A DNA stretch of 64,000 nt from a virus (IMGVR_UViG_3300044993_000080:1-64000), one strand, 5' to 3'. Positions 51,404 through 59,079 are shown, counted from the stretch's first letter. Numbers and translations are program-made. The notes: a model not told the origin generated them from the letters alone.

Positions 51404-51943
51404 CTATGCCGTCTTCGGGCGTTTGCCGCTCCGGTCAGCCGGAACCCATGCCCGACTGTAGGCGTGATCCGGGATTTCGAGCTTCGTGAATACGCTTTCT
51501 TGCAGGAGCAAGTCGATCTCGCTGCGGTCCGCGCCAAGCTCTTCGCACAACTGCGGGATCGGCACTGCGTGGTCTCGCACTAGGCTCGTGACAAGTTCGT
51601 GCATCCGGGCGGCGACGTGCGATCCCTTAGCGCGATTGATGCGCACGGTCAGCATCTTGCGCTCGGCGTCGGTGATGTCGAGCACGGCGCACGGAACGGC
51701 AGTGCCGAACTTGGCGCGCAAGTCCTCGTCCACCTTGGCGAGTGTCGAACGGTGGAACCCGTCAATGATAAGGTAACGCCCGTTTGCAGTCTCGGCCACT
51801 AGGACCGGCTGTATCCAGCCTTGTTTGAGAAGCGATAGCTTCAGCAGCCGCATTTCCGGGCCAATGACCACATTGGGGTTGTAGTCGTTGGCGTCAAGAA
51901 GATCAACGTCGATCCACTGGATGTTGTCGATAGGGTGGTTCAC
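51404..51943 (-). CDS. ParB/sulfiredoxin-fold protein (IbrB-like)
   Basis: 179 aa from GTG 51943. DGFHR at 61-65 within LIIDGFHRSTLAK is the ParB box II motif, and the N-terminal WIDVDLLDANDYN matches the ParB box I region. A helix-turn-helix seems absent. It lies between the PAPS-reductase-like gene and TerS. IbrB proteins pair with IbrA PP-loop proteins elsewhere, so this may form such a pair with the 52034 gene. Function unproven. Confidence 0.8.
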   Translation of the reverse strand: MNHPIDNIQWIDVDLLDANDYNPNVVIGPEMRLLKLSLLKQGWIQPVLVAETANGRYLIIDGFHRSTLAKVDEDLRAKFGTAVPCAVLDITDAERKMLTVRINRAKGSHVAARMHELVTSLVRDHAVPIPQLCEELGADRSEIDLLLQESVFTKLEIPDHAYSRAWVPADRSGKRPKTA

Positions 51944-51968
51944 TGTCTATCCCTCTGTTCTGCTCCGG

Positions 51969-51982
51969 TGCAACGGGTTGCA
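51969..51982. repeat. 14-bp palindrome, centre GG, upstream of the third ParB gene
   Basis: Perfect copy in the leader of the 51943 gene, downstream of promoter 52009-52037. Confidence 0.72.
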
Positions 51983-52008
51983 AGCCGGGATGCTGCCGAG
52001 ACTGATCT

Positions 52009-52037
52009 TCTTAGCCCGTGCCGGGCGTCCGCGTCAA
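52009..52037 (-). promoter_or_regulatory. Promoter TTGACG-17-CTAAGA
   Basis: -35 at 52032-52037 overlaps the PAPS-reductase-like gene's TGA; -10 at 52009-52014. It may boost the ParB3-TerS-TerL unit. Confidence 0.42.
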
Positions 52038-53254
52038 TTACAGCCCGCGCGTGCAGCGGCCTCAGCCTCAGCTTGCCGCTCGTAGTCGATCATACTCTGG
52101 TCCGGGTTCGAGTGCACTTGGATACCTTTTTGCCAGTCTCCGCTCACCACCTTCTGGAACACGTGCAGGATCGGGTAGCCGAAGCACGCGCCTTTATCGC
52201 TGTATTTTCCCCTGCGCTTGTTGTTATTTTTGCTGATCCACGCCGTCTTGACGGCCTTGATCGCGCGCTCCCGATTTACCGGGTCGTCGATCTCGTCTTC
52301 GATGTAGCGGATAATCCCCTCGAAACTCTTGGGATACCGACTGATGACAGCGAAGCGATCCACGTCCTTCCAGTAGCGCTCGTGGGTAGCGACCTCAGGG
52401 AATACGTCTATGATCTGCTCGAAAAACTTGGGATACATGACCCGCAAGCGCTTCAAGTAGTTGTATGCTTTGTCGTGGAGCGGGGTCGAAACGCGCAGTG
52501 GAGCGCCAGCGAATAACTCCTGCTCGTAAATTCGACAATAACTGATCCCCCGGTCATAGAAGTAGCGGAATACGTCCCGCTCACTCCAGTCGTAAATCAC
52601 CTTGATGAAGTCACTGTCCTTAGCGCCGCCGCTGTCCCCCGCGATGTAATTGTAAGTGTTCTTGATTACGTTCGAGGCCCGGAACCGCATCAGGCTCTCT
52701 TGGGCTCGGATGCCGTTGAATACCCCGATCTTCCCTTTCCACCCCAGCTTCAGGTTGGTAAGCGCCTGCATCTCGTGCTGGTCGAGCGGCAAGTTCTCTG
52801 GGTGAAGCTGGCGGATCGCACAAGAAGGCGGTTCCCGCAGATGCTTGCGGTTTACGTCCCACTGCACGTAGGGCAGGTGCTTACCCATGATGAAATAGTG
52901 CGACTTCATCGGCACGGCGAAGTAATGAAGCCGCCATTTTTCGGGTTCGTCATTGAGCTTCAGCACGAAGTCGATGACCTCTTGCGGGATAAGCTCTTCG
53001 TCGCGGAACACCACGTCAAGCGGCTGGGTCCACCCCATTTCGTCCATCACCTCGCGCACAAGGTGGAGCACGACTAGGCTGTCCTTACCACCCGAATAGG
53101 AGACAGCGCAGCGGTCGTAGATCGTCAGGCAATGCCTGATGCGCTTCTTCGCTTCGGTCAGCACATCGCTGTCGATATAATGGACGCGGTTCTCGGCGAA
53201 AACATGCGGGCGATCTGCGGGGGCGATAGCCCTCTCTGCCTCGTAGGACAGCAT
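52034..53254 (-). CDS. PAPS-reductase-like PP-loop protein (IbrA-like)
   Basis: 406 aa. SGGKDS at 54-59 is the PP-loop. DEELIPQEVIDFVLKL and PPSCAIRQLHPENL follow, and GIRAQESLMR is the ordered third element typical of this family. The C-terminus has DKGACFGYPILHVF..V and a basic end. Family members include PAPS reductases, DndC-like sulfur transferases and IbrA. No CCTxxK pair of true PAPS reductases was seen, so a reductase role is unlikely. It lies between ParB-fold genes. Confidence 0.85.
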   Translation of the reverse strand: MLSYEAERAIAPADRPHVFAENRVHYIDSDVLTEAKKRIRHCLTIYDRCAVSYSGGKDSLVVLHLVREVMDEMGWTQPLDVVFRDEELIPQEVIDFVLKLNDEPEKWRLHYFAVPMKSHYFIMGKHLPYVQWDVNRKHLREPPSCAIRQLHPENLPLDQHEMQALTNLKLGWKGKIGVFNGIRAQESLMRFRASNVIKNTYNYIAGDSGGAKDSDFIKVIYDWSERDVFRYFYDRGISYCRIYEQELFAGAPLRVSTPLHDKAYNYLKRLRVMYPKFFEQIIDVFPEVATHERYWKDVDRFAVISRYPKSFEGIIRYIEDEIDDPVNRERAIKAVKTAWISKNNNKRRGKYSDKGACFGYPILHVFQKVVSGDWQKGIQVHSNPDQSMIDYERQAEAEAAARAGCN

Positions 53255-53255
53255 G

Positions 53256-54008
53256 TCAGGCTGCCTCGACTTCGAGGTTGGCCGGGAAGCCCATGTCCGT
53301 CAGCAGCAATTGCAGGCGCTCGCCGTTCGTGCCCGCCAACGGGTAGCGGGTGCGCAGCACTGACAGCATGTGCGTGAAGCGATTGTAGGACAGGTCCGAA
53401 GCGAAGCGCAGCGACGTGCGGTGCACGGGCGGGATGTAACCGGCCCAAGCCTTGCGGTTCGCCCCGATCCCGTTGTCTTCGATCTTGGCGTCCGCACTGC
53501 CGGGTCCGGCGTCGCGCTCTTGGTATTCGCCGCCGTCCGGCGCGCTCCAGTTGTCCCCTGCAAAGGGCTCGCCCACGTCTCGCATACCGGGCATGAACAA
53601 CACGTCCTCTTCGCTGAAGCCCAGCGATATGTAGTCGCCTGACCCGACATCGAGGCGCTTGAACTCCTCCGCCACTGCGGCCATGTCCATCGGCGTGATC
53701 TGTTGGATTTGGTTGTGGGCGATGGCATAGCCCTTGCGCTCGGCCTCATCAAGCGTGAGCACGATGCAGGGCACGTCCGTCATCCCAAGCTCGGTAGCCG
53801 CGTCGAAACGCCCATGGCCTTCCACGATCATGTAGTGGCCTCGGCGCGACGGGTGGCGCACCACGCCGATAGGGTCGAGAAACCCAAAGCGCCGGATACT
53901 GGCCATGATCTGGTTGATATTGATCTCGTTGTGGGTGTTGACATTTTCGGGGTCAGGGACCAGCCGGTTAAGGGCGATCTGCTGGATGCGATCTTCAGAC
54001 AGTGACAT
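53256..54008 (-). CDS. ParB/sulfiredoxin-fold protein with extended C-terminus
   Basis: 250 aa from ATG 54008 (AAGGAGC site). EGHGR at 63-67 is the box II motif; residues 1-60 fit the box I region, and VPCIVLTLDEAERKGYAIAHNQIQ completes the ParB N-terminal domain to about 120. No obvious ParB helix-turn-helix follows; the rest (about 130-250) is charged and partly disordered. Translated in coupling with the preceding ParB gene. Confidence 0.82.
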   Translation of the reverse strand: MSLSEDRIQQIALNRLVPDPENVNTHNEININQIMASIRRFGFLDPIGVVRHPSRRGHYMIVEGHGRFDAATELGMTDVPCIVLTLDEAERKGYAIAHNQIQQITPMDMAAVAEEFKRLDVGSGDYISLGFSEEDVLFMPGMRDVGEPFAGDNWSAPDGGEYQERDAGPGSADAKIEDNGIGANRKAWAGYIPPVHRTSLRFASDLSYNRFTHMLSVLRTRYPLAGTNGERLQLLLTDMGFPANLEVEAA

Positions 54009-54711
54009 GGGCCTGCTCCTTTTCAATATCGGGATCATCGGTATGGCCTGCCAGATAGTCAAGCGGGATGTCGCCGGGGAAAGCCGCTGCGAGCTCCGCA
54101 TAGAGCACCGGATCGACCTTGGCGATTGCGGCCATCAGGACTTCGCCGCCCATGGACTTTGCTGCGCCCTTGCGCACCTCTTCGGCCATGAAGGCACTGA
54201 ACCGGGCCTTGTCTTCCTTGCTGTCCCACACCACGTCATAAGTCAGTGGTGCGCCATCAGCGGCGGTCGAGCCCTGCTCGGCTCGCTCCTCTGGGTCCCC
54301 AAAGTGAACGAATAGGTTGTCTACGATCTTGTCGCTGAAGCCCATATCCCCGAACGCAATGTCGTGGCCCTCTCCCACCAGCGATTGCAGAGTAGTGAAT
54401 AGAGCACCAAAGTCAAAAGTCGATGTCAGCGCGATCTTGTTGTGCGCGATGCGGTAAAGGTCGAGATCGTCCGCACTGGCGTCGCTTATGACCAGCACGG
54501 GCACGTCCACCAGTTGAAGCCTTTGCGCGGCAAGCCACCTGCCGTGACCTTCGACAATGACCCCTTCGGGCGTGATTGCGATGGGGTCGTTGAAGCCAAA
54601 TCGCGTGATTGACGCGGCGATTGCGGCCACGTCTTCATCATTGTGTTGCTTCGAGTTGGTCTCATAGGGCACGAGTTGATGAACCTCGCGCCGCTCCATT
54701 ATCAGCTTCAT
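53995..54711 (-). CDS. ParB/sulfiredoxin-fold protein
   Basis: 238 aa from ATG 54711 (AGGAGG, 8 nt). EGHGR at 54-58 with LVPYETNSKQHN and DLYRIAHNKIAL form a ParB/Srx domain. The C-terminal 110 residues are Asp/Glu/Ala-rich with DVVWDSKEDKARFSAFM, suggesting a second small domain. It overlaps the next ParB gene by 14 nt. First of the four-gene cluster leading to TerS. Confidence 0.82.
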   Translation of the reverse strand: MKLIMERREVHQLVPYETNSKQHNDEDVAAIAASITRFGFNDPIAITPEGVIVEGHGRWLAAQRLQLVDVPVLVISDASADDLDLYRIAHNKIALTSTFDFGALFTTLQSLVGEGHDIAFGDMGFSDKIVDNLFVHFGDPEERAEQGSTAADGAPLTYDVVWDSKEDKARFSAFMAEEVRKGAAKSMGGEVLMAAIAKVDPVLYAELAAAFPGDIPLDYLAGHTDDPDIEKEQAHVTV

Positions 54712-54773
54712 GTCCGATGCCTCCTGAACGGTTTCCGCCTCATAAACTGCGGGGCGGCCCGATGTCCAGTGTT

Positions 54774-54787
54774 GCAACGGGTTGCAG
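54774..54787. repeat. 14-bp palindrome, centre GG, upstream of the first ParB gene
   Basis: Perfect copy between the 54921 stop and the ParB start at 54711. Confidence 0.75.
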
Positions 54788-54920
54788 CGTAATTTCAGAT
54801 GGGTGAGCCGGGATCGTCCTAGACCTGCCTCGAAGGGCTCTTGGGTCAGGCGTCCCGGCTCGCAAGCGGGGTGGGCGATCTTGGGGCCGTGGCCCGGTGC
54901 AGCGCCCGCGCTTGCTTATG

Positions 54921-55136
54921 TCAAACGAAACGCCGCAAACGACACGCCGCAACCCGTGACGCAACCCGTGACGCAATCGCATCTGCAATCGGGTCTTTGG
55001 CGCTCAATACTGCGGCGACCTCGCCTGCGGTGGCGACACCATTTTCGACCAGCTTCATCATCTCGACAATCTGGCGAGTGGTGTCTTTCTCGTGAACCAT
55101 CTGGATGATGGCGATCTTGGTCTTCAGTTCGGTCAT
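54921..55136 (-). CDS. Small hypothetical protein with Arg-rich tail
   Basis: 71 aa from ATG 55136 (AAGGGAG site). A helix (IVEMMKLVENGVATAGEVAAVLSAK) is followed by a basic end whose codons contain a tandem 12-bp repeat (54949-54972). Its TGA lies in a TTGACA. It is first after promoter 55163-55191. No family was recognised. Confidence 0.68.
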   Translation of the reverse strand: MTELKTKIAIIQMVHEKDTTRQIVEMMKLVENGVATAGEVAAVLSAKDPIADAIASRVASRVAACRLRRFV

Positions 55137-55162
55137 TTGAAATCTCCCTTTCGACCCCTTAA

Positions 55163-55191
55163 TCATGGCTTAGGCGAGATTTTATGTCAAG
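55163..55191 (-). promoter_or_regulatory. Promoter TTGACA-17-CATGAT (near-identical cassette)
   Basis: -35 at 55186-55191. Nearly 60 bp are shared with the cassettes at 58611 and 60742. A one-mismatch palindrome lies 8 bp upstream, centred near -50. Confidence 0.62.
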
Positions 55192-55199
55192 CGGAAAGT

Positions 55200-55213
55200 T
55201 GCAACGGGTCGCA
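55200..55213. repeat. Near-palindrome TGCAACGGGTCGCA
   Basis: One mismatch, just upstream of promoter 55163-55191 and after the 55219 gene. Confidence 0.6.
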
Positions 55214-55218
55214 GAAAT

Positions 55219-55386
55219 CTAACTCTTGAGCTTGGTGTTATGCTTGGCCTTGAACGCCTCCCCCGCCTTGCAGTAGGCGCACGGCTTCTTCGTGGCGTAT
55301 CCCTTCTGGCCTAGCGAGGCCGCCGCCCGGCCCCAACGCCAGCCCTTGTCGAGACAGTAAGCGCACGAAGCCGTAGGCTTGCTCAT
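55219..55386 (-). CDS. Small zinc-ribbon-like protein
   Basis: 55 aa from ATG 55386, which overlaps the upstream TGA (ATGA). Two CxxC motifs (CAYC at residues about 8 and 36) make a zinc ribbon. The rest is Lys/Gly/Trp-rich. Likely a DNA- or RNA-binding or adaptor protein; no family was named. Confidence 0.72.
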   Translation of the reverse strand: MSKPTASCAYCLDKGWRWGRAAASLGQKGYATKKPCAYCKAGEAFKAKHNTKLKS

Positions 55387-55976
55387 GGCGATACTTGACG
55401 GCGGCGTCCGCGCGGCTGGATCGGCGACAGCGCCGCTTCCGGGGGGCTCGGGAAGCTCCACAGTGCGTGGATGGGCTCTCTCAGGTCTCGGGCCTTGAAC
55501 AGGTCGCGCCCCAGCCCGCACGCCGTGGCATAACTTGCCCAGAGTTCACCGTCCTTGGGGAGCCCGCGCGGATAAATGCGGTCGAAGCCCCAATTCCCCA
55601 GCACCTTGGTTGGGCTCATCACCAACATCGTGAACCACGCACCGTGCTGGTAGTGGTCATAGACGAGATCGAACCATGATCTGGGATCGGTGAAGCGGGC
55701 GTGCAACCGGGCGTGGGTGCGCTTGCTGACAGGATACCAGTCGCCCACGTTGCGGTAGTCTTCGAGATGGGTGAAGATGTAACCACTACCCCTCAAGTCG
55801 TCCGGGCGGCTGAAGCCGGTGATGCTGCATGTGTCCGGACTTCCGCGTTGGCGGCGCAAGATGCGCTGCGGTGGGTTGGTGGCGATGCGCTCTTCCCAAC
55901 TGAAGCCGTTGTAGCGTCGGGACTTGGACAAGAGCTTGCCCGTGGCGAGGAGGTCGTTGATCGTTGCAATAGCCAT
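55383..55976 (-). CDS. HNH-like protein, possibly degenerate
   Basis: 197 aa. CSITGFSRP, FTHLEDYRN and RTHARLHARF are spaced as in some HNH nucleases, but only one CxxC-like element is visible and the metal pairs are incomplete. The C-terminus is Pro/Arg-rich. No clear ribosome site precedes the ATG at 55976. It could be a nuclease or only a structural relative. Confidence 0.55.
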   Translation of the reverse strand: MAIATINDLLATGKLLSKSRRYNGFSWEERIATNPPQRILRRQRGSPDTCSITGFSRPDDLRGSGYIFTHLEDYRNVGDWYPVSKRTHARLHARFTDPRSWFDLVYDHYQHGAWFTMLVMSPTKVLGNWGFDRIYPRGLPKDGELWASYATACGLGRDLFKARDLREPIHALWSFPSPPEAALSPIQPRGRRRQVSP

Positions 55977-56011
55977 GTATCAATGCTCGCATAAGCTGAG
56001 GGGTAAGTGAA

Positions 56012-56041
56012 GCCCGAACTCGCCATTCGGGCGGGTTCGGC
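56012..56041 (-). terminator. Terminator-like hairpin after the methyltransferase gene
   Basis: 11-position stem with one mismatch, starting at the TAA of the 56042 gene, then a modest T-containing stretch. Confidence 0.5.
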
Positions 56042-56740
56042 TTAGTCGGCGGGCACCATCAGCACGGCGTCCTTATGTCGGAACACTTCACGCCATGTCG
56101 GGCCGAGTGCGTAGATTTCCCGGTCCGTGTTATAGATCGGATGTGCGACCCGGTTCTTGTAGGGTCCGTATGCCCGGCCCTGCAATACGAGGTAGCGCAC
56201 CCCGGCCTCACGTGCAGCCTCGCCAAACGCATGACCAGCCGGTTTCCAGATAGCTTCGGAGCGCGCCCACGGGTCTGCGTCCTCTGGGTGCTTCTTCGTA
56301 GCCCCTTCCTTCGCGTAGGTCGTGGCAAAGAGTTCTGACAGGACGCGCCGGGCAAGCCACGTAGTGAACCCCTGCTGCACCCATTCCCGCGCTTGGGCCC
56401 GAAACGCCTCACCCCGAACATCCAGCGGCACTGCGGCCATGGTCACGCCGGGGCACCGGGCGCGAAGGTGCATGTTGAACACCTCCACGCTGGGAGCATC
56501 GAGCTCTAGCCCTAGGCACTTGGTCCACCCCATCTGCACTGCCCGGATTGCCAGCATCCCATGGCAGGCCCCGAAGTCGATTGCGCCCGTGCGATCTGCG
56601 ACGGGTATCTGCGCCATGGCCACCGCCATTTGATCGTGAATAGCTGGAAGTGTGCCATCCGCGAGATAGGCGTCGATGTGCTTGAAATCGGCAAATACAC
56701 TGCCATTGTGCTGCGGCTTCAGGGTCTCTTTAAGGCTCAT
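56042..56740 (-). CDS. Methyltransferase-like protein (class I fold)
   Basis: 232 aa from ATG 56740 (AAGGA upstream); GTG 56776 is an alternative. DFGACHG at 55-61 fits motif I of SAM-dependent methyltransferases, and GLELD at 77-81 fits the acidic motif II residue. The remaining Rossmann strands and VRYLVLQGRA near 185 are consistent. No DPPY/NPPY-type catalytic motif was seen, so the substrate is unknown. Confidence 0.6.
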   Translation of the reverse strand: MSLKETLKPQHNGSVFADFKHIDAYLADGTLPAIHDQMAVAMAQIPVADRTGAIDFGACHGMLAIRAVQMGWTKCLGLELDAPSVEVFNMHLRARCPGVTMAAVPLDVRGEAFRAQAREWVQQGFTTWLARRVLSELFATTYAKEGATKKHPEDADPWARSEAIWKPAGHAFGEAAREAGVRYLVLQGRAYGPYKNRVAHPIYNTDREIYALGPTWREVFRHKDAVLMVPAD

Positions 56741-56812
56741 ACGATTGGCAATCCTTGGGTTCTGCCCTATCGGCACATTGAGTTGGTTTTATGGGTGGCG
56801 TCAGGTCTCTCT

Positions 56813-56841
56813 ACGATAACGTAGCGTGGATTTTAAGTCAA
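56813..56841 (-). promoter_or_regulatory. Promoter TTGACT-17-TATCGT
   Basis: -35 at 56836-56841 and -10 at 56813-56818, upstream of the methyltransferase-like gene. The 56842-57020 gap above it shows nothing else recognisable. Confidence 0.5.
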
Positions 56842-57020
56842 CGCGCGGGTTCGCAAATCAGGTCTCTGATCTGCATGTTATCTAGAGCAGGTTGTGCGGA
56901 TTGTGTCTGTAGCGCCAGTGGTGCTTGGCCAGTCGGCCACACTTGTCCGGGGCGAATGGGCGCGGTCTTTGCGGCACTGATGCTTTGGTGCTTTCGGAGC
57001 CGGTGGTGTATGTTCGAGCT

Positions 57021-57332
57021 TCACCGACCCATCTCTTCGCGCCACTGCATAGCAACCCGTTGCAGGGTCTGGACTGCGAGCGCGAAATCCTTGTTAGTTT
57101 CGATCTTGGCGGGCGCAGCTTTGAGCGCGTGGAATACCGTGCTGCTGTTGTATCCGAAGCGCCGGGCGATCCGATTGCGAGACCATCCGTGCTCTTTCAG
57201 GACATACCAGACAGCATGGCGCGCTTCGATCATCTCGCTCTCTTGGCTCTTGGTAATCTTGCGCACACCATAGAACGCCGCCGCGCTCGTGGTCAGGCGA
57301 TCAGAAAGTGCGACGGGTAGGCCGTCATTCAT
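57021..57332 (-). CDS. Helix-turn-helix protein resembling DnaA domain IV
   Basis: 103 aa. Residues about 35-78 (EARHAVWYVLKEHGWSRNRI, then FGYNSSTVFHALKA) resemble the DnaA C-terminal DNA-binding domain: an R-xx-xWY helix, a turn, and the NxSTVxHA recognition helix. There is no AAA+ domain. It could bind an origin or operator, or compete with host DnaA. A near-palindrome (57051) is read in its last codons as L-Q-R-V-A. It is coupled to the 43-aa gene. Confidence 0.7.
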   Translation of the reverse strand: MNDGLPVALSDRLTTSAAAFYGVRKITKSQESEMIEARHAVWYVLKEHGWSRNRIARRFGYNSSTVFHALKAAPAKIETNKDFALAVQTLQRVAMQWREEMGR

Positions 57333-57460
57333 GCGCTTCCCGCCTCTCTAGGTTCCATGTCGCGGCCCACCCATCCATAGTCCTGATTGAACACCGTGCG
57401 TCGGTGCATGGTGCTGGCGGCGGGGAATGCCTCGTCATCGCAACCCGTTGCAAGTGTCAT
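57329..57460 (-). CDS. 43-aa protein coupled to its neighbours
   Basis: ATG 57460 overlaps the upstream TGA (ATGA) and the TGA overlaps the next ATG (ATGA). The first codons span a one-mismatch palindrome (57439). The product is a small mixed peptide with FNQDYGWVGRDMEPREAG. The double overlap argues strongly that it is translated. Confidence 0.55.
   Translation of the reverse strand: MTLATGCDDEAFPAASTMHRRTVFNQDYGWVGRDMEPREAGSA
57439..57452. repeat. Near-palindrome CGCAACCCGTTGCA in a gene start
   Basis: One mismatch; it lies in the first eight codons of the 43-aa gene. Confidence 0.48.
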
Positions 57461-57720
57461 GCCCTGAACTCCCCTGTGATCGTGCGGCGGCGATTGATGT
57501 CGCGGACGGCCTGCACCATCACCCGGCTGTCCGGCCCCAACTCGAACGGTCCGTAGAGCGTGACCTCTTGCCGGGTGCCGACCGGGCGCGGGATGCCCCT
57601 CGCAAAGCTGAGGGCACCCGGCATCGCTGCTTTGGCGCTGTCGGCCTCGATCATCGTTTGCTCAAACCAGACCGAGCCATTGTCAGGCTTGTTCTCGACA
57701 CTGGCGACATAGAACATCAT
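57457..57720 (-). CDS. Hypothetical 87-aa protein
   Basis: ATGA-coupled to both sides. Beta-rich with MFYVASVENKPDNGSVWFEQ and a late VQAVRDINRRR basic segment. No family was recognised. Confidence 0.66.
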   Translation of the reverse strand: MMFYVASVENKPDNGSVWFEQTMIEADSAKAAMPGALSFARGIPRPVGTRQEVTLYGPFELGPDSRVMVQAVRDINRRRTITGEFRA

Positions 57721-58157
57721 CGCTGGACCCCCACGATTTCGATAGCCTGCACGTCACCGCGCGCCACCGCCATGTGGGCGATGTGTGGGTATGTTGTCGC
57801 CAGCGGGAATACCCACTCCATCTCGGAGCCATCGTTGAAGATGACATTCACGGTAATACGGTCCGTGTCATTCAAGTCGATGGGGTCCGGCACGTCGGTC
57901 ATCTGGATGCACCGTGCGATGCTTTCGGGTGTGTGAGTTACAATCATCGGTCGTGTCTCCTCTGGCTCAAGGTTGTGAGGCATGATAGATACCAGCGGCG
58001 TGAGTTGGTTCGTCTCGCCGGGCGCGCGATCCAGCCGGACAAACACAAACCCGCTTTCAGACATACCTTCTACAGCCCCGGTGCGCCCGGTGTAGGTGGA
58101 GAGCCCGGTGCCAATATACCGGACGCGGGCTCCGTAGGTTACGGCCTCGGGTGCCAT
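57717..58157 (-). CDS. Hypothetical 146-aa protein
   Basis: ATGA-coupled. The N-terminal half is a small beta barrel-like segment (VTYGARVRYIGTGLSTYTG, SGFVFVRLD), like an SH3-type fold; the second half is acidic with ITVNVIFNDGSEMEWVFPL. No family was recognised. Confidence 0.68.
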   Translation of the reverse strand: MAPEAVTYGARVRYIGTGLSTYTGRTGAVEGMSESGFVFVRLDRAPGETNQLTPLVSIMPHNLEPEETRPMIVTHTPESIARCIQMTDVPDPIDLNDTDRITVNVIFNDGSEMEWVFPLATTYPHIAHMAVARGDVQAIEIVGVQR

Positions 58158-58585
58158 CAGTCAGCACTCACGAGGCGGACGGTGGCACCAGATGCGATCT
58201 GGAACGACTTCGGGATGCCGTAGAGATCAGCGGCCTTTTCAGTGACCCAGTAGAGATTGTTTTTGCGATTGCGGTTAAAGCTGGCGTCGCGCTTGATCGA
58301 GCCGTTGTAGTAAATCTTGTCGAACGCGGCCTCGCCAAGATGCTCCAGAATGTCGATCTGATCCACTGCGCGGTTGTTGCGCAAAAAGTGAGCGATCTCG
58401 TCGTCAGTCGGCTTCGACTGGCGGACCTTGCGACCGGCGTAGTCGGTGATGAAATCAGCCTCTTCGACCACCGGCAGATAGGTCGCGGTGACGGCTGCGC
58501 ACAGGATTTTGGCTGCGCGGCTGTTGGCCTGAGCCTCGCGCTTGACGCGACGGTTGGCAATTTGGCGGGCGGTAAGTTTGGTCAT
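58157..58585 (-). CDS. Hypothetical 142-aa basic protein, operon leader
   Basis: ATG 58585 after AAGGGAG. Basic N-terminus (ARQIANRRVKREAQANSRAAK) and a central LRNNRAVDQIDILEHLGEAA. The C-terminal half looks like a small domain with KNNLYWVTEKAADLYGI. First gene after promoter 58611-58639. No family was recognised. Confidence 0.68.
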   Translation of the reverse strand: MTKLTARQIANRRVKREAQANSRAAKILCAAVTATYLPVVEEADFITDYAGRKVRQSKPTDDEIAHFLRNNRAVDQIDILEHLGEAAFDKIYYNGSIKRDASFNRNRKNNLYWVTEKAADLYGIPKSFQIASGATVRLVSAD

Positions 58586-58610
58586 TTGAAATCTCCCTTT
58601 CGACCCCTTA

Positions 58611-58639
58611 ATCATGGCTTAGGCGAGATTTTATGTCAA
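58611..58639 (-). promoter_or_regulatory. Promoter TTGACA-17-CATGAT (near-identical cassette)
   Basis: -35 at 58634-58639 and -10 at 58611-58616; matches the 55163 and 60742 cassettes almost base for base. Confidence 0.62.
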
Positions 58640-58667
58640 GCGAAAAAACGATATTTAACGTCGATTT

Positions 58668-58681
58668 TGCAACAAGTTGCA
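58668..58681. repeat. 14-bp palindrome, centre AA
   Basis: Both arms are perfect; it is 28 bp upstream of promoter 58611-58639's -35, farther than in most cassettes. Confidence 0.68.
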
Positions 58682-58689
58682 AGAGTTGA

Positions 58690-59079
58690 TTAACTCTTTC
58701 GAGCGTCCACAATCTTGCCCCAGTCTGCCCGCGTCTTGTTTTTGTGGCAAATCTTGCACCGGGTCCGCAAGTTGCTCGGTTGCCAGTGTTCGGGCCTATT
58801 GGCGAGCCGCAAAGGCGTATCGTGATCGGCTTCCCAATCATCGGTGATTTGGCCGCAATCGCAGCACTTGCCCTTATCGCGGCCCCACAGAAAACGCCGG
58901 GTAACGGCGGGGTCGCTCATTATCTTCCACCTGACTAGACATAGCTGATGCCAGCGGCGGCGGGTCTGGATCATCCCACCCTCGGTGATTGGCTCTCCGC
59001 ACATCCGGCACCATCCGGGCCTTGCGCTCTCGTAAAACGGTGGGCGGGGTGGACGACGGTGAACCTGCTTCCGCGTCAT
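58690..59079 (-). CDS. HNH endonuclease
   Basis: 129 aa from ATG 59079 (ATGA overlap). CRMCGEP, CDCGQITDDWEADHDTPLRL and CKICHKNKTR give zinc cysteines and an HNH core with the catalytic His in EADHDTP. Basic N-terminus. Last gene of the operon from promoter 60742-60770. A role in packaging or recombination is typical. Confidence 0.85.
   Translation of the reverse strand: MTRKQVHRRPPRPPFYESARPGWCRMCGEPITEGGMIQTRRRWHQLCLVRWKIMSDPAVTRRFLWGRDKGKCCDCGQITDDWEADHDTPLRLANRPEHWQPSNLRTRCKICHKNKTRADWGKIVDARKS

Noticed and set aside
53256-54711. Plasmid-type ParABS partition system
   Set aside because: No ParA was seen, the ParB folds lack a clear helix-turn-helix, and the palindromes are dispersed rather than clustered.
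54896-54924. TTGACA at 54919 as the ParB promoter
   Set aside because: The -10 position reads TGCACC; kept only as an example of a stop codon inside a hexamer.
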